From Mizugakiibacter sp. (GTDB lineage: Bacteria; Pseudomonadota; Gammaproteobacteria; Xanthomonadales; Rhodanobacteraceae), in NCBI GenBank assembly GCA_003233305.1, contig QILI01000021.1, positions 1-45,432 on the forward strand: DNA of 45,432 nt, written 5' to 3'. Below, in pieces: positions 1-8,480 of this stretch. The notes under the pieces were generated by a model that did no database searches, had not been told where the DNA came from, and saw nothing but the letters and a program-made list of their open reading frames with translations. The translations under genes and the position numbers were made by a program. Every line of letters starts with the position of its first letter. Within the stretch, counting starts at the first letter, position 1.

Positions 1-1109
1 AACACCCCATCTACCCCCCAAAGCTGGTATACCCCTCCGCCCAGCGCACCCCCTGCAAAGATGCCCAGAAATTGCGAGGTGGAATACACCCCCATGGCGG
101 TTCCCTTACGCGCCGGCGGTGAGAACTTCGATACCAACGAAGGTAACGAGGCCTCCAGGGTGTTGAACGCCGTGAAGAAAATCAGCATGATCACGACCAC
201 CTCGAACAGTGAGCGATCACCGAACAAATACAATAACTCGCACAGCACCAGCACCCCGATGGCGGAGACAAATATCGTCTTCATCTTGCGGCGTTTTTCG
301 GCAATGATGATGAAGGGCACCATGAAGACGAAAGCGACAAACATCACCGGCAGATACACCGCCCATTGGTCACTGGCAGCTAGGCCGGTCATGTGGGTAA
401 GCACGACGGGCAGGATCACAAAATTGGCCGTCAGCACAAACTGCATAGTGAAGATACCCAAATCGAGGCGTAACAACTGCTTGTTATGCAACACCTCGCC
501 AAAGCTTGCGGACACTACCTCGGTATCACGATGTAAATGGCTACTTTGTGGCGTCGGTATCAGCCAGGCTGCGATCACGATGGCCACGCCACCAAGCAAT
601 GCGGTGAACCAGAATATTCCCGCCACCCCCACCCAGGTATTGAGAATCGGGCCGATAACCATGCCGATGCTGAAAGCCAGGCCAATACTCAGGCCAATAG
701 TACCCATGATCTTGGTGCGCTGCTCATCGCGGGTGAGATCAGCCGCCAGCGCCATCAGCGCTGCTGAAATAGCACCGGCACCTTGTATCGCCCGACCTAG
801 AATGACCCCATAGATCGAATGCGAAAGTGCGGCAATGATGCTACCTATAATGAAGATGAGCAGTCCGGCATAGACCACCGGCTTGCGGCCAATACGATCG
901 GACAGCATGCCGGAGGGTATTTGCAATAAAGCCTGGGTCAGGCCGTAGATGCCGATAGCGAGACCGATGAGGAATGGTGTATGGCCGGCCAGTTCGTAGC
1001 CGTAAATCGTAAACACCGGCAAAATCATGAATAGGCCAAGCATACGAATCCCGACCACCATGGCGATACTCAGGGTGCTACGAACTTCGGTACGGTTTAA
1101 TGAACTCAC
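1..1109 (-). CDS. yajR: YajR-like major facilitator superfamily transporter, 3' end beyond window
   Basis: A multi-pass inner-membrane proton-driven exporter of the MFS; substrate not evident. Reading the minus strand from a GTG at 1109 gives SSLNRTEVRSTLSIAMVVGI followed by the MFS loop 2-3 signature with DRIGRKP. The later stretches GVYSTSQFLG and PSLVSKFSPPARKGTAMG closely resemble E. coli YajR as I recall it. About 369 residues are present and the frame is still open at base 1, so the C-terminal part, including any YajR-type cytoplasmic domain, lies outside the window. A TAA lies in frame four codons upstream of the GTG, which limits the start choices; an ATT two codons earlier is the only alternative. 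It is divergent from ispB. Family assignment is firm, the ortholog name less so. Confidence 0.8.
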   Translation of the reverse strand, partial: MSSLNRTEVRSTLSIAMVVGIRMLGLFMILPVFTIYGYELAGHTPFLIGLAIGIYGLTQALLQIPSGMLSDRIGRKPVVYAGLLIFIIGSIIAALSHSIYGVILGRAIQGAGAISAALMALAADLTRDEQRTKIMGTIGLSIGLAFSIGMVIGPILNTWVGVAGIFWFTALLGGVAIVIAAWLIPTPQSSHLHRDTEVVSASFGEVLHNKQLLRLDLGIFTMQFVLTANFVILPVVLTHMTGLAASDQWAVYLPVMFVAFVFMVPFIIIAEKRRKMKTIFVSAIGVLVLCELLYLFGDRSLFEVVVIMLIFFTAFNTLEASLPSLVSKFSPPARKGTAMGVYSTSQFLGIFAGGALGGGVYQLWGVDGV

Positions 1110-1198
1110 AGCAATGGGTTACTCGTTAAAAAACAGGGGAAATGGTCATGTGCGCGGATATGACACACAGACACTCTCATAGGATGCTTCCACACCCC

Positions 1199-1204
1199 TA
1201 TAAT
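1199..1204 (+). promoter_or_regulatory. Putative -10 element for ispB
   Basis: A perfect TATAAT lies in the divergent gap between the MFS gene and ispB. It overlaps the first possible ispB ATG (1203), so if it is used the transcript would start near 1211 and translation would begin at the next in-frame ATG (1236). No convincing -35 hexamer is visible at 16-18 bp, so the call is tentative. Confidence 0.35.
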
Positions 1205-1235
1205 GCCTTCATTATCGACCACGAGCCTGCCCATG

Positions 1236-2234
1236 AGTTCCCCAGCCACCGTTGCCTGTCCTAACTTCCTGGATGTTGCGCACGACCTGAGCGATCACGA
1301 TATGCGTGGTGTCGATCGCCTGATTCGCGCCCGGCTGAGTTCAGATGTAGTCCTGATCAAGCAGATTGCCGAATACATCATTGGTAGCGGTGGCAAACGT
1401 CTACGCCCCATGCTGCATGTACTGAGCACTCGGGCTGTCGGCTTCCAGGGTGAAACGCATTTGCAACTGGCCGCAATTATCGAATTCATCCATACCGCCA
1501 CCCTTCTGCACGATGATGTGGTGGATGAATCCGGGCTGCGGCGTGGTCGTCGCACGGCCAATGCCGTATGGGGTAACGCCGCTAGTGTGCTGGTGGGAGA
1601 TTTTCTCTATTCGCGTTCATTTCAGCTCATGGTCGAGCTGGGTGAAATGGAAATTATGCATATCCTCGCCGATACCACCAATGCCATTGCCGAAGGCGAG
1701 GTTTTACAGTTGCTGCACATCCACAATGCCGCCGTTGACGAGGCCGCTTACCTGAATGTGATCGAACGCAAGACCGCGGTGTTGTTCGCAGCAGCCTGCG
1801 AGTTGGGTGCGGTACTTGCCGAGGCGCCGCCTGCCCAGCGCGAGGCCATGCACCGCTACGGCCTGGAATTGGGCTTCGCCTTCCAGATCGTTGATGACCT
1901 GCTGGATTATCTCTCCGATAGCGGCACCCTCGGCAAGAACATCGGCGATGATCTGGCCGAGGGCAAGCCGACTCTACCGATCATTTATGCCATCGCCTCG
2001 GCCCCTCCTGAGGATGCTGCATTACTGCGGGCAGCCATCGAAAACCGCAGCGATGATCTACCCATGGAGCCGGTGTTGGCCGCGATCCACCATTCTGATG
2101 CCCTGGACCGAACCCGTAAGAAGGCCCGGAATCATGCCCGCCGGGCCTGCGAAGCACTGGCCATTCTGCCGGCTTCACCACAACGCGAAGCACTCTGCGG
2201 TCTTGCCGAATACGCCGTCGCCCGCTCGCACTGA
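1236..2234 (+). CDS. ispB: Octaprenyl (polyprenyl) diphosphate synthase
   Basis: Makes the long polyprenyl diphosphate used for the ubiquinone side chain by adding isopentenyl diphosphate units; a cytosolic trans-prenyltransferase. Both aspartate-rich motifs are present: LHDDVVDESG with the following RRGRRTAN (first motif), and QIVDDLLDYLSD (second). The substrate-binding GGKRLRP is near the N-terminus and GKNIGDDLAEGKPTLP follows the second motif, as in IspB. The chosen start gives 332 aa, near the usual 323. An in-frame ATG at 1203 would add 11 residues, but it overlaps a perfect TATAAT and has no better ribosome site. It sits near two ubiquinone hydroxylase genes on the other strand. Confidence 0.93.
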   Translation, partial: SSPATVACPNFLDVAHDLSDHDMRGVDRLIRARLSSDVVLIKQIAEYIIGSGGKRLRPMLHVLSTRAVGFQGETHLQLAAIIEFIHTATLLHDDVVDESGLRRGRRTANAVWGNAASVLVGDFLYSRSFQLMVELGEMEIMHILADTTNAIAEGEVLQLLHIHNAAVDEAAYLNVIERKTAVLFAAACELGAVLAEAPPAQREAMHRYGLELGFAFQIVDDLLDYLSDSGTLGKNIGDDLAEGKPTLPIIYAIASAPPEDAALLRAAIENRSDDLPMEPVLAAIHHSDALDRTRKKARNHARRACEALAILPASPQREALCGLAEYAVARSH

Positions 2235-2330
2235 CCTCGATCAACACCGGGAACGATTCCCTGTGGTGAGAGATGCCGTGAGACACCCCATCGGTCTACG
2301 ACGAACCATCTCGCTATTACGACCTCACAT

Positions 2331-2503
2331 TGGATCCCGGGTCTGCGCCCGGGATGACGGAAAGAGCATTGCGTTCCGCCCGGGATGACGGGTCTTTTTG
2401 TCATTCCCGCGTAGGCGGGAATCCACCCGGCCCGGATCACGGTTGAGGCTCACTCGGACGGTGTCGCCAGTACGTGGATCCCGGGTCGGCGCCCGGGATG
2501 ACG
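2331..2503. repeat. Cluster of short palindromic repeats (29-bp family) after ispB
   Basis: This gap between the convergent ispB and ubiI genes has no gene but holds dispersed-repeat units. Two 29-bp copies, 2331-2359 and 2475-2503, both run TGGATCCCGGGTC, a short variable centre, then GCCCGGGATGACG. A half copy lies at about 2376-2390. A related unit at 2401-2425 (TCATTCCCGCG, TA, GGCGGGAATCCA) is in inverted orientation. Each unit is an imperfect palindrome that would fold in RNA and could end transcripts from either side. A further copy lies upstream of lptD. They resemble REP-like intergenic repeats; function is not known from sequence. Confidence 0.8.
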
Positions 2504-2544
2504 AGACAAGAGTGCTACGTCGCCCCGTCCATGTTGCTACGGAC

Positions 2545-3744
2545 TCACCTTGAGTGCCGGTTCAACGGCAAGCCTGCCGCATGCATTGCCAAGGCCCGGC
2601 GCAGCGGTTGCACGTGCTGGACCGCCTGCATGCCGAAACCGCGCAAGGCCACCAGCGGTGCAGACTTGAGGGCATAAAGCCGGGCTAGGGCATCGAAACT
2701 CCAGGCATCCAGGCTGCTCGCACTGCGCCGCCGCCGAGCATAGCGGGACAATACCGCCGCCGCACTGAAGTCACGCCCGGCACGATGTGCGGCAGCGAGC
2801 ACAGCGACCAATTCTTGCCCATCGCGTAAACCTAAATTTACCCCTTGCCCGGCGAGAGGATGCACGGCATGGGCGGCATCGCCAACCAGAACCATACGCG
2901 GCGCCGAAAACCGTTCGGCAACGGCTAACCGCAGCGGAAAAGCAGCACGCTTGGATACCTGTTGCAAGCGGCCGAGCATGAAATCACTGGCCACACCCAC
3001 GGCCTCGACAAACCCCGAGTCGTCCTGATCCAGCAGATCAAGAGCTGCGCTCTCGGGCAGGGACCAGACCAGGGAGACCCGGCCATCCGATAACGGCAGC
3101 AGGGCCAACGGGCCACCGGGCAGGAACCGTTGCCAGGCGGTATCCTGATGGGGTCGCTCGCAGCTCAGGTGGGCCACAACAGCCCGCTGCTGATAATCGC
3201 GGCCATGGGTCGGAATACCCGCCTGGCCGCGTAACGGGGAATCGCGACCGTCTGCCGCCACCAGCATCCGTGCGCTCAGGACGGTACCGTCTTGCAAAGA
3301 CAGACGGATCCGGTTCTCATCAAGCTCATAACCCTGAACCCGAGCCGGACAGAGACGCTCGATCCCCTGCGCCTCCAAGGCCTGCCACAGCGCATATTGC
3401 AGCAAGCGGTTCTCGATGATCCAACCCAGACAATCACTATCCAGCAGACTTGCATCGAAGCTGACTTCAGCGCCCTGGGCCGCATCCCGAACCCGCATTG
3501 CCCGGTATGGTTGAACACGGGCCTCGCGCACCTGCGGCCAGACTCCAAGGCGATCCAGCCAACGGGCCGAAGACGGTGCGAACGCCACCACCCGCAAATC
3601 CATCTCGTCCTCCGGATGCCATTGCGGGGCCGGGGCCGCATCCAGTAGCTGCACCGAAAAACCTTCCTGAGCCAGAGCCAGGGCTGTGGCCGCACCCACC
3701 ATTCCACCCCCCACAACGGCGATATCCACAACTCGACGGTTCAT
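2545..3744 (-). CDS. ubiI: FAD-dependent ubiquinone-biosynthesis hydroxylase (UbiI/UbiF/VisC type)
   Basis: A flavoprotein monooxygenase that hydroxylates the ubiquinone ring, 399 aa as usual for the family. The N-terminal dinucleotide motif is [17 protein letters not shown], a DG motif occurs as VAADGRDSPLRG, and the FAD ribityl motif is VLVGDAAHAVHPLAGQGVNL. UbiI, UbiF and UbiH paralogs are close, and this one resembles UbiI and UbiF about equally; the symbol is a best guess. Its ATG overlaps the stop of the upstream ubiH gene by 4 nt, so the two are translated as a pair. The C-terminus converges on ispB across a repeat patch. Confidence 0.82.
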   Translation of the reverse strand: MNRRVVDIAVVGGGMVGAATALALAQEGFSVQLLDAAPAPQWHPEDEMDLRVVAFAPSSARWLDRLGVWPQVREARVQPYRAMRVRDAAQGAEVSFDASLLDSDCLGWIIENRLLQYALWQALEAQGIERLCPARVQGYELDENRIRLSLQDGTVLSARMLVAADGRDSPLRGQAGIPTHGRDYQQRAVVAHLSCERPHQDTAWQRFLPGGPLALLPLSDGRVSLVWSLPESAALDLLDQDDSGFVEAVGVASDFMLGRLQQVSKRAAFPLRLAVAERFSAPRMVLVGDAAHAVHPLAGQGVNLGLRDGQELVAVLAAAHRAGRDFSAAAVLSRYARRRRSASSLDAWSFDALARLYALKSAPLVALRGFGMQAVQHVQPLRRALAMHAAGLPLNRHSR

Positions 3745-4949
3745 GGCAGTATCTCCAGCGCAGCCCGGGGGGACTGGCCACGAAAGCCCATGCCCCGCCG
3801 CAAGATTGCCTTACGCACTGGGGGGCATTGTCCGACCATACCCAAGCCCAGGCTGTAGAGCGGATGTAACGCCGACCCCGGCAGGCAGGCCAGACGAACC
3901 AACCCATGGCTCATGCGCATCACCCCATCCCGATCAGGCTTACGCCGGGCTGCATACTCGGCCAGCAACGTATCCGCACCCGGATCCTCCGCTACAGCAA
4001 GCAGCTCGGCCAGGGTCAGTGCGTCCCGCAGTCCAAGATTGAAACCCTGCGCGCCGATGGGATGAATGGTTTGCGCCGCATTGCCCACCAGCACCGCCCG
4101 CGAGGCACAGAGCGATTGTGCCGCGACTCGGCGTATCGGCCAGACCTGGCGTCTTCCGGCCTGCACGAAACGCCCCATTCGCCAACCAAAACGGGCCTGC
4201 GCCAATTCGAGATAGCTGCATTCATCCATGGCCATAACTACTTCAGCCTCTGCGGCTGGAATCGTCAGCACCAGACCAGCCCGATCCTTGGCGAGGGGCA
4301 GCAGCGCTACCGGCCCCGCTCCGCTAAAACGCTCAAAGGCCCGGCCTTCAAGACTGCGTTCGGTTTTTACGGTGCCTACCATCAACACCTGCTCGTAATC
4401 ATATTCGTCGGTACCGATACCCAAGGCTTCGCGCACCGATGAAGCGGTGCCATCCGCACCCACAAGCAGACTGGCGTGCAGTCTCTGCTCCTGCTGTGCT
4501 TCGGCCAGACGAACATCCCAACCCTGTGCATCGGACTCGAAATCGATCACTTTTGCCGGTACTTTATGCTGCACCCGGGTACATTCGCCAAGCCGTGCTG
4601 CCAAAGCTGCGCCGAGCGCCCGCGCCGGCAAGGTGTAGCCAAGCGCATCCACCCCGGCATCAGCGGCATGCAAGCGGACCGAGCCAAACGCACCCTGGCG
4701 GCTAACCTGGATAGTGCGAATGGGGGTCGCTTCGCTGGCGGCATATTGCCAGACGCCAAGATACCGCAAACCATTGACGCTGGCCCTGGCAAGGGCCAGA
4801 TTGCGCTCTTCAGGATCGGCTTGCGTGGACACCGGCCGCGCCTTGGCTTCAACCAGGGTTACATTGATACCCGCTTGGTCGAGGGCAATCGCCAGACTGG
4901 TTCCCACCAAACCACCACCCACCACTAACACGGAACAGGAAGTACTCAT
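3741..4949 (-). CDS. ubiH: 2-octaprenyl-6-methoxyphenol hydroxylase
   Basis: Second FAD monooxygenase of ubiquinone biosynthesis, 402 aa. It has the Rossmann motif VLVVGGGLVGTSLAIALDQ, the DG motif VGADGTASSVREALG, and the FAD motif with the UbiH-typical wording VLVGNAAQTIHPIGAQGFNL (Asn instead of the Asp of other paralogs). The EGRAFERFSGAGPVALLPL stretch also matches UbiH. The start at 4949 places the Rossmann fold at residue 6, as usual; longer in-frame starts would add an unsupported extension. It is the first gene of a two-gene unit, divergent from the CobC-like gene with only about 50 bp between them. Confidence 0.88.
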   Translation of the reverse strand: MSTSCSVLVVGGGLVGTSLAIALDQAGINVTLVEAKARPVSTQADPEERNLALARASVNGLRYLGVWQYAASEATPIRTIQVSRQGAFGSVRLHAADAGVDALGYTLPARALGAALAARLGECTRVQHKVPAKVIDFESDAQGWDVRLAEAQQEQRLHASLLVGADGTASSVREALGIGTDEYDYEQVLMVGTVKTERSLEGRAFERFSGAGPVALLPLAKDRAGLVLTIPAAEAEVVMAMDECSYLELAQARFGWRMGRFVQAGRRQVWPIRRVAAQSLCASRAVLVGNAAQTIHPIGAQGFNLGLRDALTLAELLAVAEDPGADTLLAEYAARRKPDRDGVMRMSHGLVRLACLPGSALHPLYSLGLGMVGQCPPVRKAILRRGMGFRGQSPRAALEILP

Positions 4950-4998
4950 GCTGCCATGATACCGGGCCGAGAGGAGCAATGATGATCGAAAACCACAT

Positions 4999-5601
4999 AT
5001 GGAACTGATTCTGGTACGTTGCGGTAAAACCCAGGCATCTCCCGGCACCCTGCGTGGTCAGGCTCAGCTGGCTCTGGCGGCGACGGGATTTGCGGATCTG
5101 CAACAACTGGCCAGTAGTTGGATCGGCCCACCGCCACGCTTTCTGTTCAGCTCTGACTTGCGCCGGAGCCGGGAATCGGTACAGGTGTTCGCCGCCGCAC
5201 TCGGTATGGAACCCCTTATCGATGCGCGCCTGCGTGAGCTCGATCTGGGACTTTGGAACGGTGCTAATTTTGCCGAGATTGCCGTCCGGGAAACCCAGGC
5301 CTGGCAACGCTGGAATGCAGACTGCAGCGAATACGCTCCTCCTGAAGGCGAACTGTGGGGCGCCTTGCTCGAGCGTACCCGCTCCTGGTTGGACGGCCTG
5401 CGCCAGCTGCAATCGGAACAACGGGTCCTCGCTATCGTGCACGAAGGCAGCCTGCGCGCCGTACTGGCACACATCCTTGATCTGCCCCTGGCTAAAACCC
5501 GAACGCTACGAATCATGCCGGCCCACGCCAGTGCCTTGCGCCTCCAGCCAGACGGCGATGAAGTATCCTATCTAAATTCACCGCAATTTCTCGTTCTCTG
5601 A
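4999..5601 (+). CDS. CobC-like histidine phosphatase family protein with His-to-Cys active site change
   Basis: Belongs to the phosphoglycerate mutase-like histidine phosphatases (SixA, CobC/alpha-ribazole phosphatase), 200 aa. The fold landmarks are visible: LFSSDLRRSRES in the first third, LRELDLGLWNG, and the second histidine in IVHEGSLRAVLAHIL. The catalytic N-terminal motif, normally LIRHGET, reads LVRCGKT, so the phospho-accepting histidine at residue 8 is cysteine (codon TGC, two changes from CAC or CAT). The usual HGG/HQG of the second site is HEG. It may be inactive or altered. The next gene starts 10 bp downstream and is probably co-transcribed; with the nearby adenosyltransferase this suggests a cobalamin link, which is inference. 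No strong ribosome site precedes the ATG. Confidence 0.72.
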   Translation: MELILVRCGKTQASPGTLRGQAQLALAATGFADLQQLASSWIGPPPRFLFSSDLRRSRESVQVFAAALGMEPLIDARLRELDLGLWNGANFAEIAVRETQAWQRWNADCSEYAPPEGELWGALLERTRSWLDGLRQLQSEQRVLAIVHEGSLRAVLAHILDLPLAKTRTLRIMPAHASALRLQPDGDEVSYLNSPQFLVL

Positions 5602-5611
5602 GGTTTCATCC

Positions 5612-6169
5612 ATGTCCCATCCGGCTCAGCGGTTCAGCCCCCGCACCCTTACCGTCACGGCACTCATCGCGCTGGCCATCGGTGTGCGTCTTTTCATTTA
5701 TTACGTTCCATGGGTGATTCCATATAACTTCACGCCGATCCTGGCTTTGGGCTTGTTTGGGGGTGCCTGGTTTACAGATCGACGCACTGCTTTCATCGTG
5801 CCGCTGGTGGCGATGGCGATTTCGGATCTGCTGATCGGGCTATACCCCATGCTACCGGTGATCTATGCCTGTGTTGCCGCCAGCGTGCTGCTTGGTTTTG
5901 CTCTGCGCCGTACCCGAATTACCTCCATCCGGGTCATCCTGGCCGCAGTGGGAAGTGCCAGCGGCTTCTATCTGGTCACCAACTTTGCAGTCTGGCTGGC
6001 TTCGGGAATGTATCCGCTCACCGGCGCAGGTCTGCTGGCCAGCTATGTAGCCGGCTTGCCGTTCTATCCGGCCACCCTTGCTGGCACCCTGTTCTGGAGC
6101 GTGGCTCTGTTCGGGGGCTATGCCCTGCTGGCCCGCCGTTTTCCCAAGCTGGCCGCAGCCTCCCACTGA
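5612..6169 (+). CDS. DUF6580-type membrane protein, putative transport (ECF S-component-like)
   Basis: An integral membrane protein of 185 aa with about five or six hydrophobic helices. The signature NFTPILALGLFGGAWF with PLVAMAISDLLIGLYP matches the DUF6580 putative transport family, which is similar in size and layout to ECF-transporter S-components. Cys87 lies in the helix after the SDLLIGLYP motif. A GAGGT ribosome site is well placed before the ATG, and the gene follows the CobC-like gene closely. The PduO-type adenosyltransferase nearby makes cobalamin or a precursor the most natural substrate guess, comparable to solitary BtuM-like S-components. That substrate is inference only. Confidence 0.68.
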   Translation: MSHPAQRFSPRTLTVTALIALAIGVRLFIYYVPWVIPYNFTPILALGLFGGAWFTDRRTAFIVPLVAMAISDLLIGLYPMLPVIYACVAASVLLGFALRRTRITSIRVILAAVGSASGFYLVTNFAVWLASGMYPLTGAGLLASYVAGLPFYPATLAGTLFWSVALFGGYALLARRFPKLAAASH

Positions 6170-6219
6170 GCCACTTTACGTGGCTGTGACGGACCCCATC
6201 CAGCTGATCAGTGGCTAAC

Positions 6220-6798
6220 TCAGTGTGGACTTTCCTCATCGACACAAGGGGAGTCGTGTTGAGAAGACACGGCACGCTTACGGGCCAACCGCGCCCGAAA
6301 CCATCTTGCCTCCAAGGCCAGCCCGATCCAGATGATGTGCAGCAGGCCGCCCACCAGCAGACCCACCACCACACCGCCCACGAATAGGGCTCGGGTATGG
6401 GTCAGCAGAAAGCCATGACCCCCGGTAATACCGAATAACTGGAGCGCGGCCATACCAACCCAATCAGTCAGGTAATACGCGGGGGCCAAGGTCAGCGGGT
6501 TGGTAATAAACTGCAGAGCAATAATCAGGGTCAGGTTGGCACGCAAGAACAGGGCAACGAAAAAAGCAATGAACACCTGTACGCCATAGGTCGGCATAAA
6601 AGCCAGGATGGCCCCCAGATACAGAGCCCGTACTACCGGGCCATATTGAAACGACCACAGCCACGGAGCCCGTGCTGCCATATCAGCAAAACGGCGAATC
6701 AGTGGATAGCGCCGCAGGTTGGCGCGCCGTGGCAAAGGCTTGAGTAGACGCCGAATCCGCCGGCGGCGACGGCGCCATTCATGAAGGTCATGGGGCAT
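6220..6798 (-). CDS. DUF2062 domain membrane protein
   Basis: A 192-aa protein with a strongly basic N-terminus (several RRRRR/RRIRR clusters in the first 40 residues) followed by three or four membrane helices. The pattern RALYLGAILAFMPTYGVQ, then QFITNPLTLAPAYYLTDWVG, is characteristic of DUF2062. The family's function is unknown. It lies on the opposite strand between the DUF6580 gene (convergent, 50 bp) and the adenosyltransferase gene (divergent, about 85 bp), so it interrupts the possible cobalamin locus without being co-transcribed with it. Confidence 0.8.
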   Translation of the reverse strand: MPHDLHEWRRRRRRIRRLLKPLPRRANLRRYPLIRRFADMAARAPWLWSFQYGPVVRALYLGAILAFMPTYGVQVFIAFFVALFLRANLTLIIALQFITNPLTLAPAYYLTDWVGMAALQLFGITGGHGFLLTHTRALFVGGVVVGLLVGGLLHIIWIGLALEARWFRARLARKRAVSSQHDSPCVDEESPH

Positions 6799-6882
6799 GG
6801 GAAATTAATACTGGGCAGTTCAACGCAGCGGTCAAAGCGCTACGAGGTTACCATTGACCAGTCCCTTCCACGTAGCAGCACC

Positions 6883-7443
6883 ATGGGTAACCGGCTTTCA
6901 AAAATCTATACTCGCACCGGCGATGATGGCAGTACTGGGCTAGGTGATGGCAGCCGCGTTGGCAAAGACAGTTTGCGAGTGACGGCCTACGGCAGCGTGG
7001 ATGAACTCAACAGTGTACTAGGCATGATCCTCGCCGATACCGGTTTACCGCAGGAACTTGCTTCGGAACTACAGCGCATCCAGCATACCCTGTTCGATCT
7101 GGGTGGCGAGCTGTGCATTCCCGGCATGGCCCTGATTGAAGACCCCGATATTGCCTGGCTTGAGGCAAGCATCGATCGCCATAACGCAAGCTTGCCGCCC
7201 CTCAAGGAATTTATTCTTCCCGGTGGAGGCATGGCGGCGGCAACCTGCCATCTCGCTCGGACTGTGTGTCGTCGGGCCGAACGCGAACTGGTGGCACTGC
7301 ACCGGGTGGAACCGGTTCGTACCCAGACTCTGCGTTATCTCAACCGGCTTTCGGATCTACTCTTTGTCCTGGCCCGGATCCTGGCCCGGCAGCATGGCCA
7401 GGGCGAAGTGCTGTGGCAACATCAGCGGCGTGGCAAACCCTGA
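6883..7443 (+). CDS. Cob(I)yrinic acid a,c-diamide adenosyltransferase, PduO type
   Basis: Transfers the adenosyl group of ATP to cob(I)alamin, giving coenzyme B12. The protein has 186 aa. Its N-terminal ATP-binding signature is KIYTRTGDDGSTGLGDGSRV, the middle has the YGSVDELNS motif, and the C-terminal half has the RTVCRRAERE and YLNRLSDLLFVLAR motifs, all hallmarks of the PduO/MMAB trimer family rather than BtuR/CobA. The start was set at the ATG giving MGNRLSKIYTRTG, the usual N-terminus. A start 102 nt upstream would overlap the divergent DUF2062 gene. Confidence 0.92.
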   Translation: MGNRLSKIYTRTGDDGSTGLGDGSRVGKDSLRVTAYGSVDELNSVLGMILADTGLPQELASELQRIQHTLFDLGGELCIPGMALIEDPDIAWLEASIDRHNASLPPLKEFILPGGGMAAATCHLARTVCRRAERELVALHRVEPVRTQTLRYLNRLSDLLFVLARILARQHGQGEVLWQHQRRGKP

Positions 7444-7667
7444 CGGTCCGACTACCGACCCGTAGCCCGACCTTCTGCACACGATTGAAAGTCCAATGCC
7501 GCTAAATTGATGCGGTAACGCAACCTGGTCGGTGCCGAACCATCTGCAAAGATCTGTCCGAAATATGAGTGGCTGCGGATGGCTCGGTCGAGCACCCTCG
7601 GCTATCATCACTCTGGAATCGCGGTCCTACACCCACCCAGCCACAGGCAGGGCATCGGAGACTACGT

Positions 7668-8381
7668 ATGCCCCCGTCACCCCGTTTACCGGAGAGCCCA
7701 TACACGAATCCCCCTGCACCCGACTGGCTCGAACACTTCCCGGCATTACGTGAGTTCTCCGGAGTCGTGTGGCGGCAAACCCTGCAAAGCACCCGGGTAA
7801 CCACACTCCCGGCGGGCACAGTGATATTTCACGATGGCGCAGAGTGCTGCGACTATTTGTTGATACTGGCAGGCACCGTACGAGTCCAAAAGACCTTTGA
7901 TGACGGCCATGAGATCGTCCTCTACCGGATCCGGGCCGGAGAATCCTGCGTACTGACCACTTCGTGCCTGCTCGCCGGGGAACGCTACCCGGCGCAAGCA
8001 GTGACCGAATCGGAGGTAAGCGCTGTGTTGATTCCAGCCTGTACGTTTCGAGACGCTCTCGCCGGTACGCCGGAGTTTCGCGAGTTCGTGTTCGAGGCCT
8101 ACGGACACCGCATCACCGACCTTATCGTACTGGTACGCGAGATCTCCTTCGAACACATTGATGCACGTCTGGCACGACGCCTATTGGAAAAGGCCGCGGG
8201 TGAGACAGTCGTCGCCGTCACCCACCAGACCCTGGCCGTAGAATTGGGTACGGCACGCGAAGTAATCAGCCGCCAGTTACGCACCTTCGCCCGGCGCGGC
8301 TGGGTACACACCAGGCGTGGGCACATCCGTCTGCTGGATACTAAAGCACTCGCCCGACTGACAAACCACGAGTCCGCGTGA
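7668..8381 (+). CDS. Crp/Fnr-family transcriptional regulator with cysteine-rich sensor domain
   Basis: A 237-aa one-component regulator. Residues about 40-150 form a cyclic-nucleotide-binding-like beta-roll (LPAGTVIFHDGAECCDYLLI, then GHEIVLYRIRAGE), followed by a long helix and a C-terminal winged helix-turn-helix (THQTLAVELGTAREVISRQL). The sensor domain carries a Cys pair (ECCDYL) and ESCVLTTSC in the place where Crp has its phosphate-binding cassette. It lacks the N-terminal FNR cysteine cluster, so a cysteine redox signal is possible but unproven. The ATG has a GGAG site 7 nt upstream, which decides it over longer frames. The DUF2892 gene follows 99 bp downstream. Confidence 0.85.
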   Translation: MPPSPRLPESPYTNPPAPDWLEHFPALREFSGVVWRQTLQSTRVTTLPAGTVIFHDGAECCDYLLILAGTVRVQKTFDDGHEIVLYRIRAGESCVLTTSCLLAGERYPAQAVTESEVSAVLIPACTFRDALAGTPEFREFVFEAYGHRITDLIVLVREISFEHIDARLARRLLEKAAGETVVAVTHQTLAVELGTAREVISRQLRTFARRGWVHTRRGHIRLLDTKALARLTNHESA

Positions 8382-8390
8382 CAAAGTCAC
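8378..8390. promoter_or_regulatory. Palindrome GTGACAAAGTCAC, candidate Crp/Fnr-type operator
   Basis: A perfect inverted repeat with 5-bp arms around AAA overlaps the stop codon of the Crp/Fnr gene, about 90 bp upstream of the DUF2892 start. The GTGA/TCAC arms resemble Crp-family half-sites, though the centre is one base shorter than the classic site. It could serve the DUF2892 promoter. The same gap also holds a small GC hairpin at 8442-8457 (GCGGG, TTTCGG, CCCGC) with no T-run after it. Confidence 0.35.
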
Positions 8391-8480
8391 GGAATACGGG
8401 CTTGGAATGTGGTTTCCTATCCTTCTGAACAACCATACCGTGCGGGTTTCGGCCCGCTCATAAAACGGAAGGACACAACT

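Noticed and set aside
61-813. 250-codon plus-strand frame at the left edge
   Set aside because: The opposite strand encodes a well-matched MFS transporter over the same bases; the plus frame has no recognisable domain.
2331-2503. CRISPR array
   Set aside because: Repeat units are palindromic, unevenly spaced and in mixed orientation, with no regular spacers and no cas genes.
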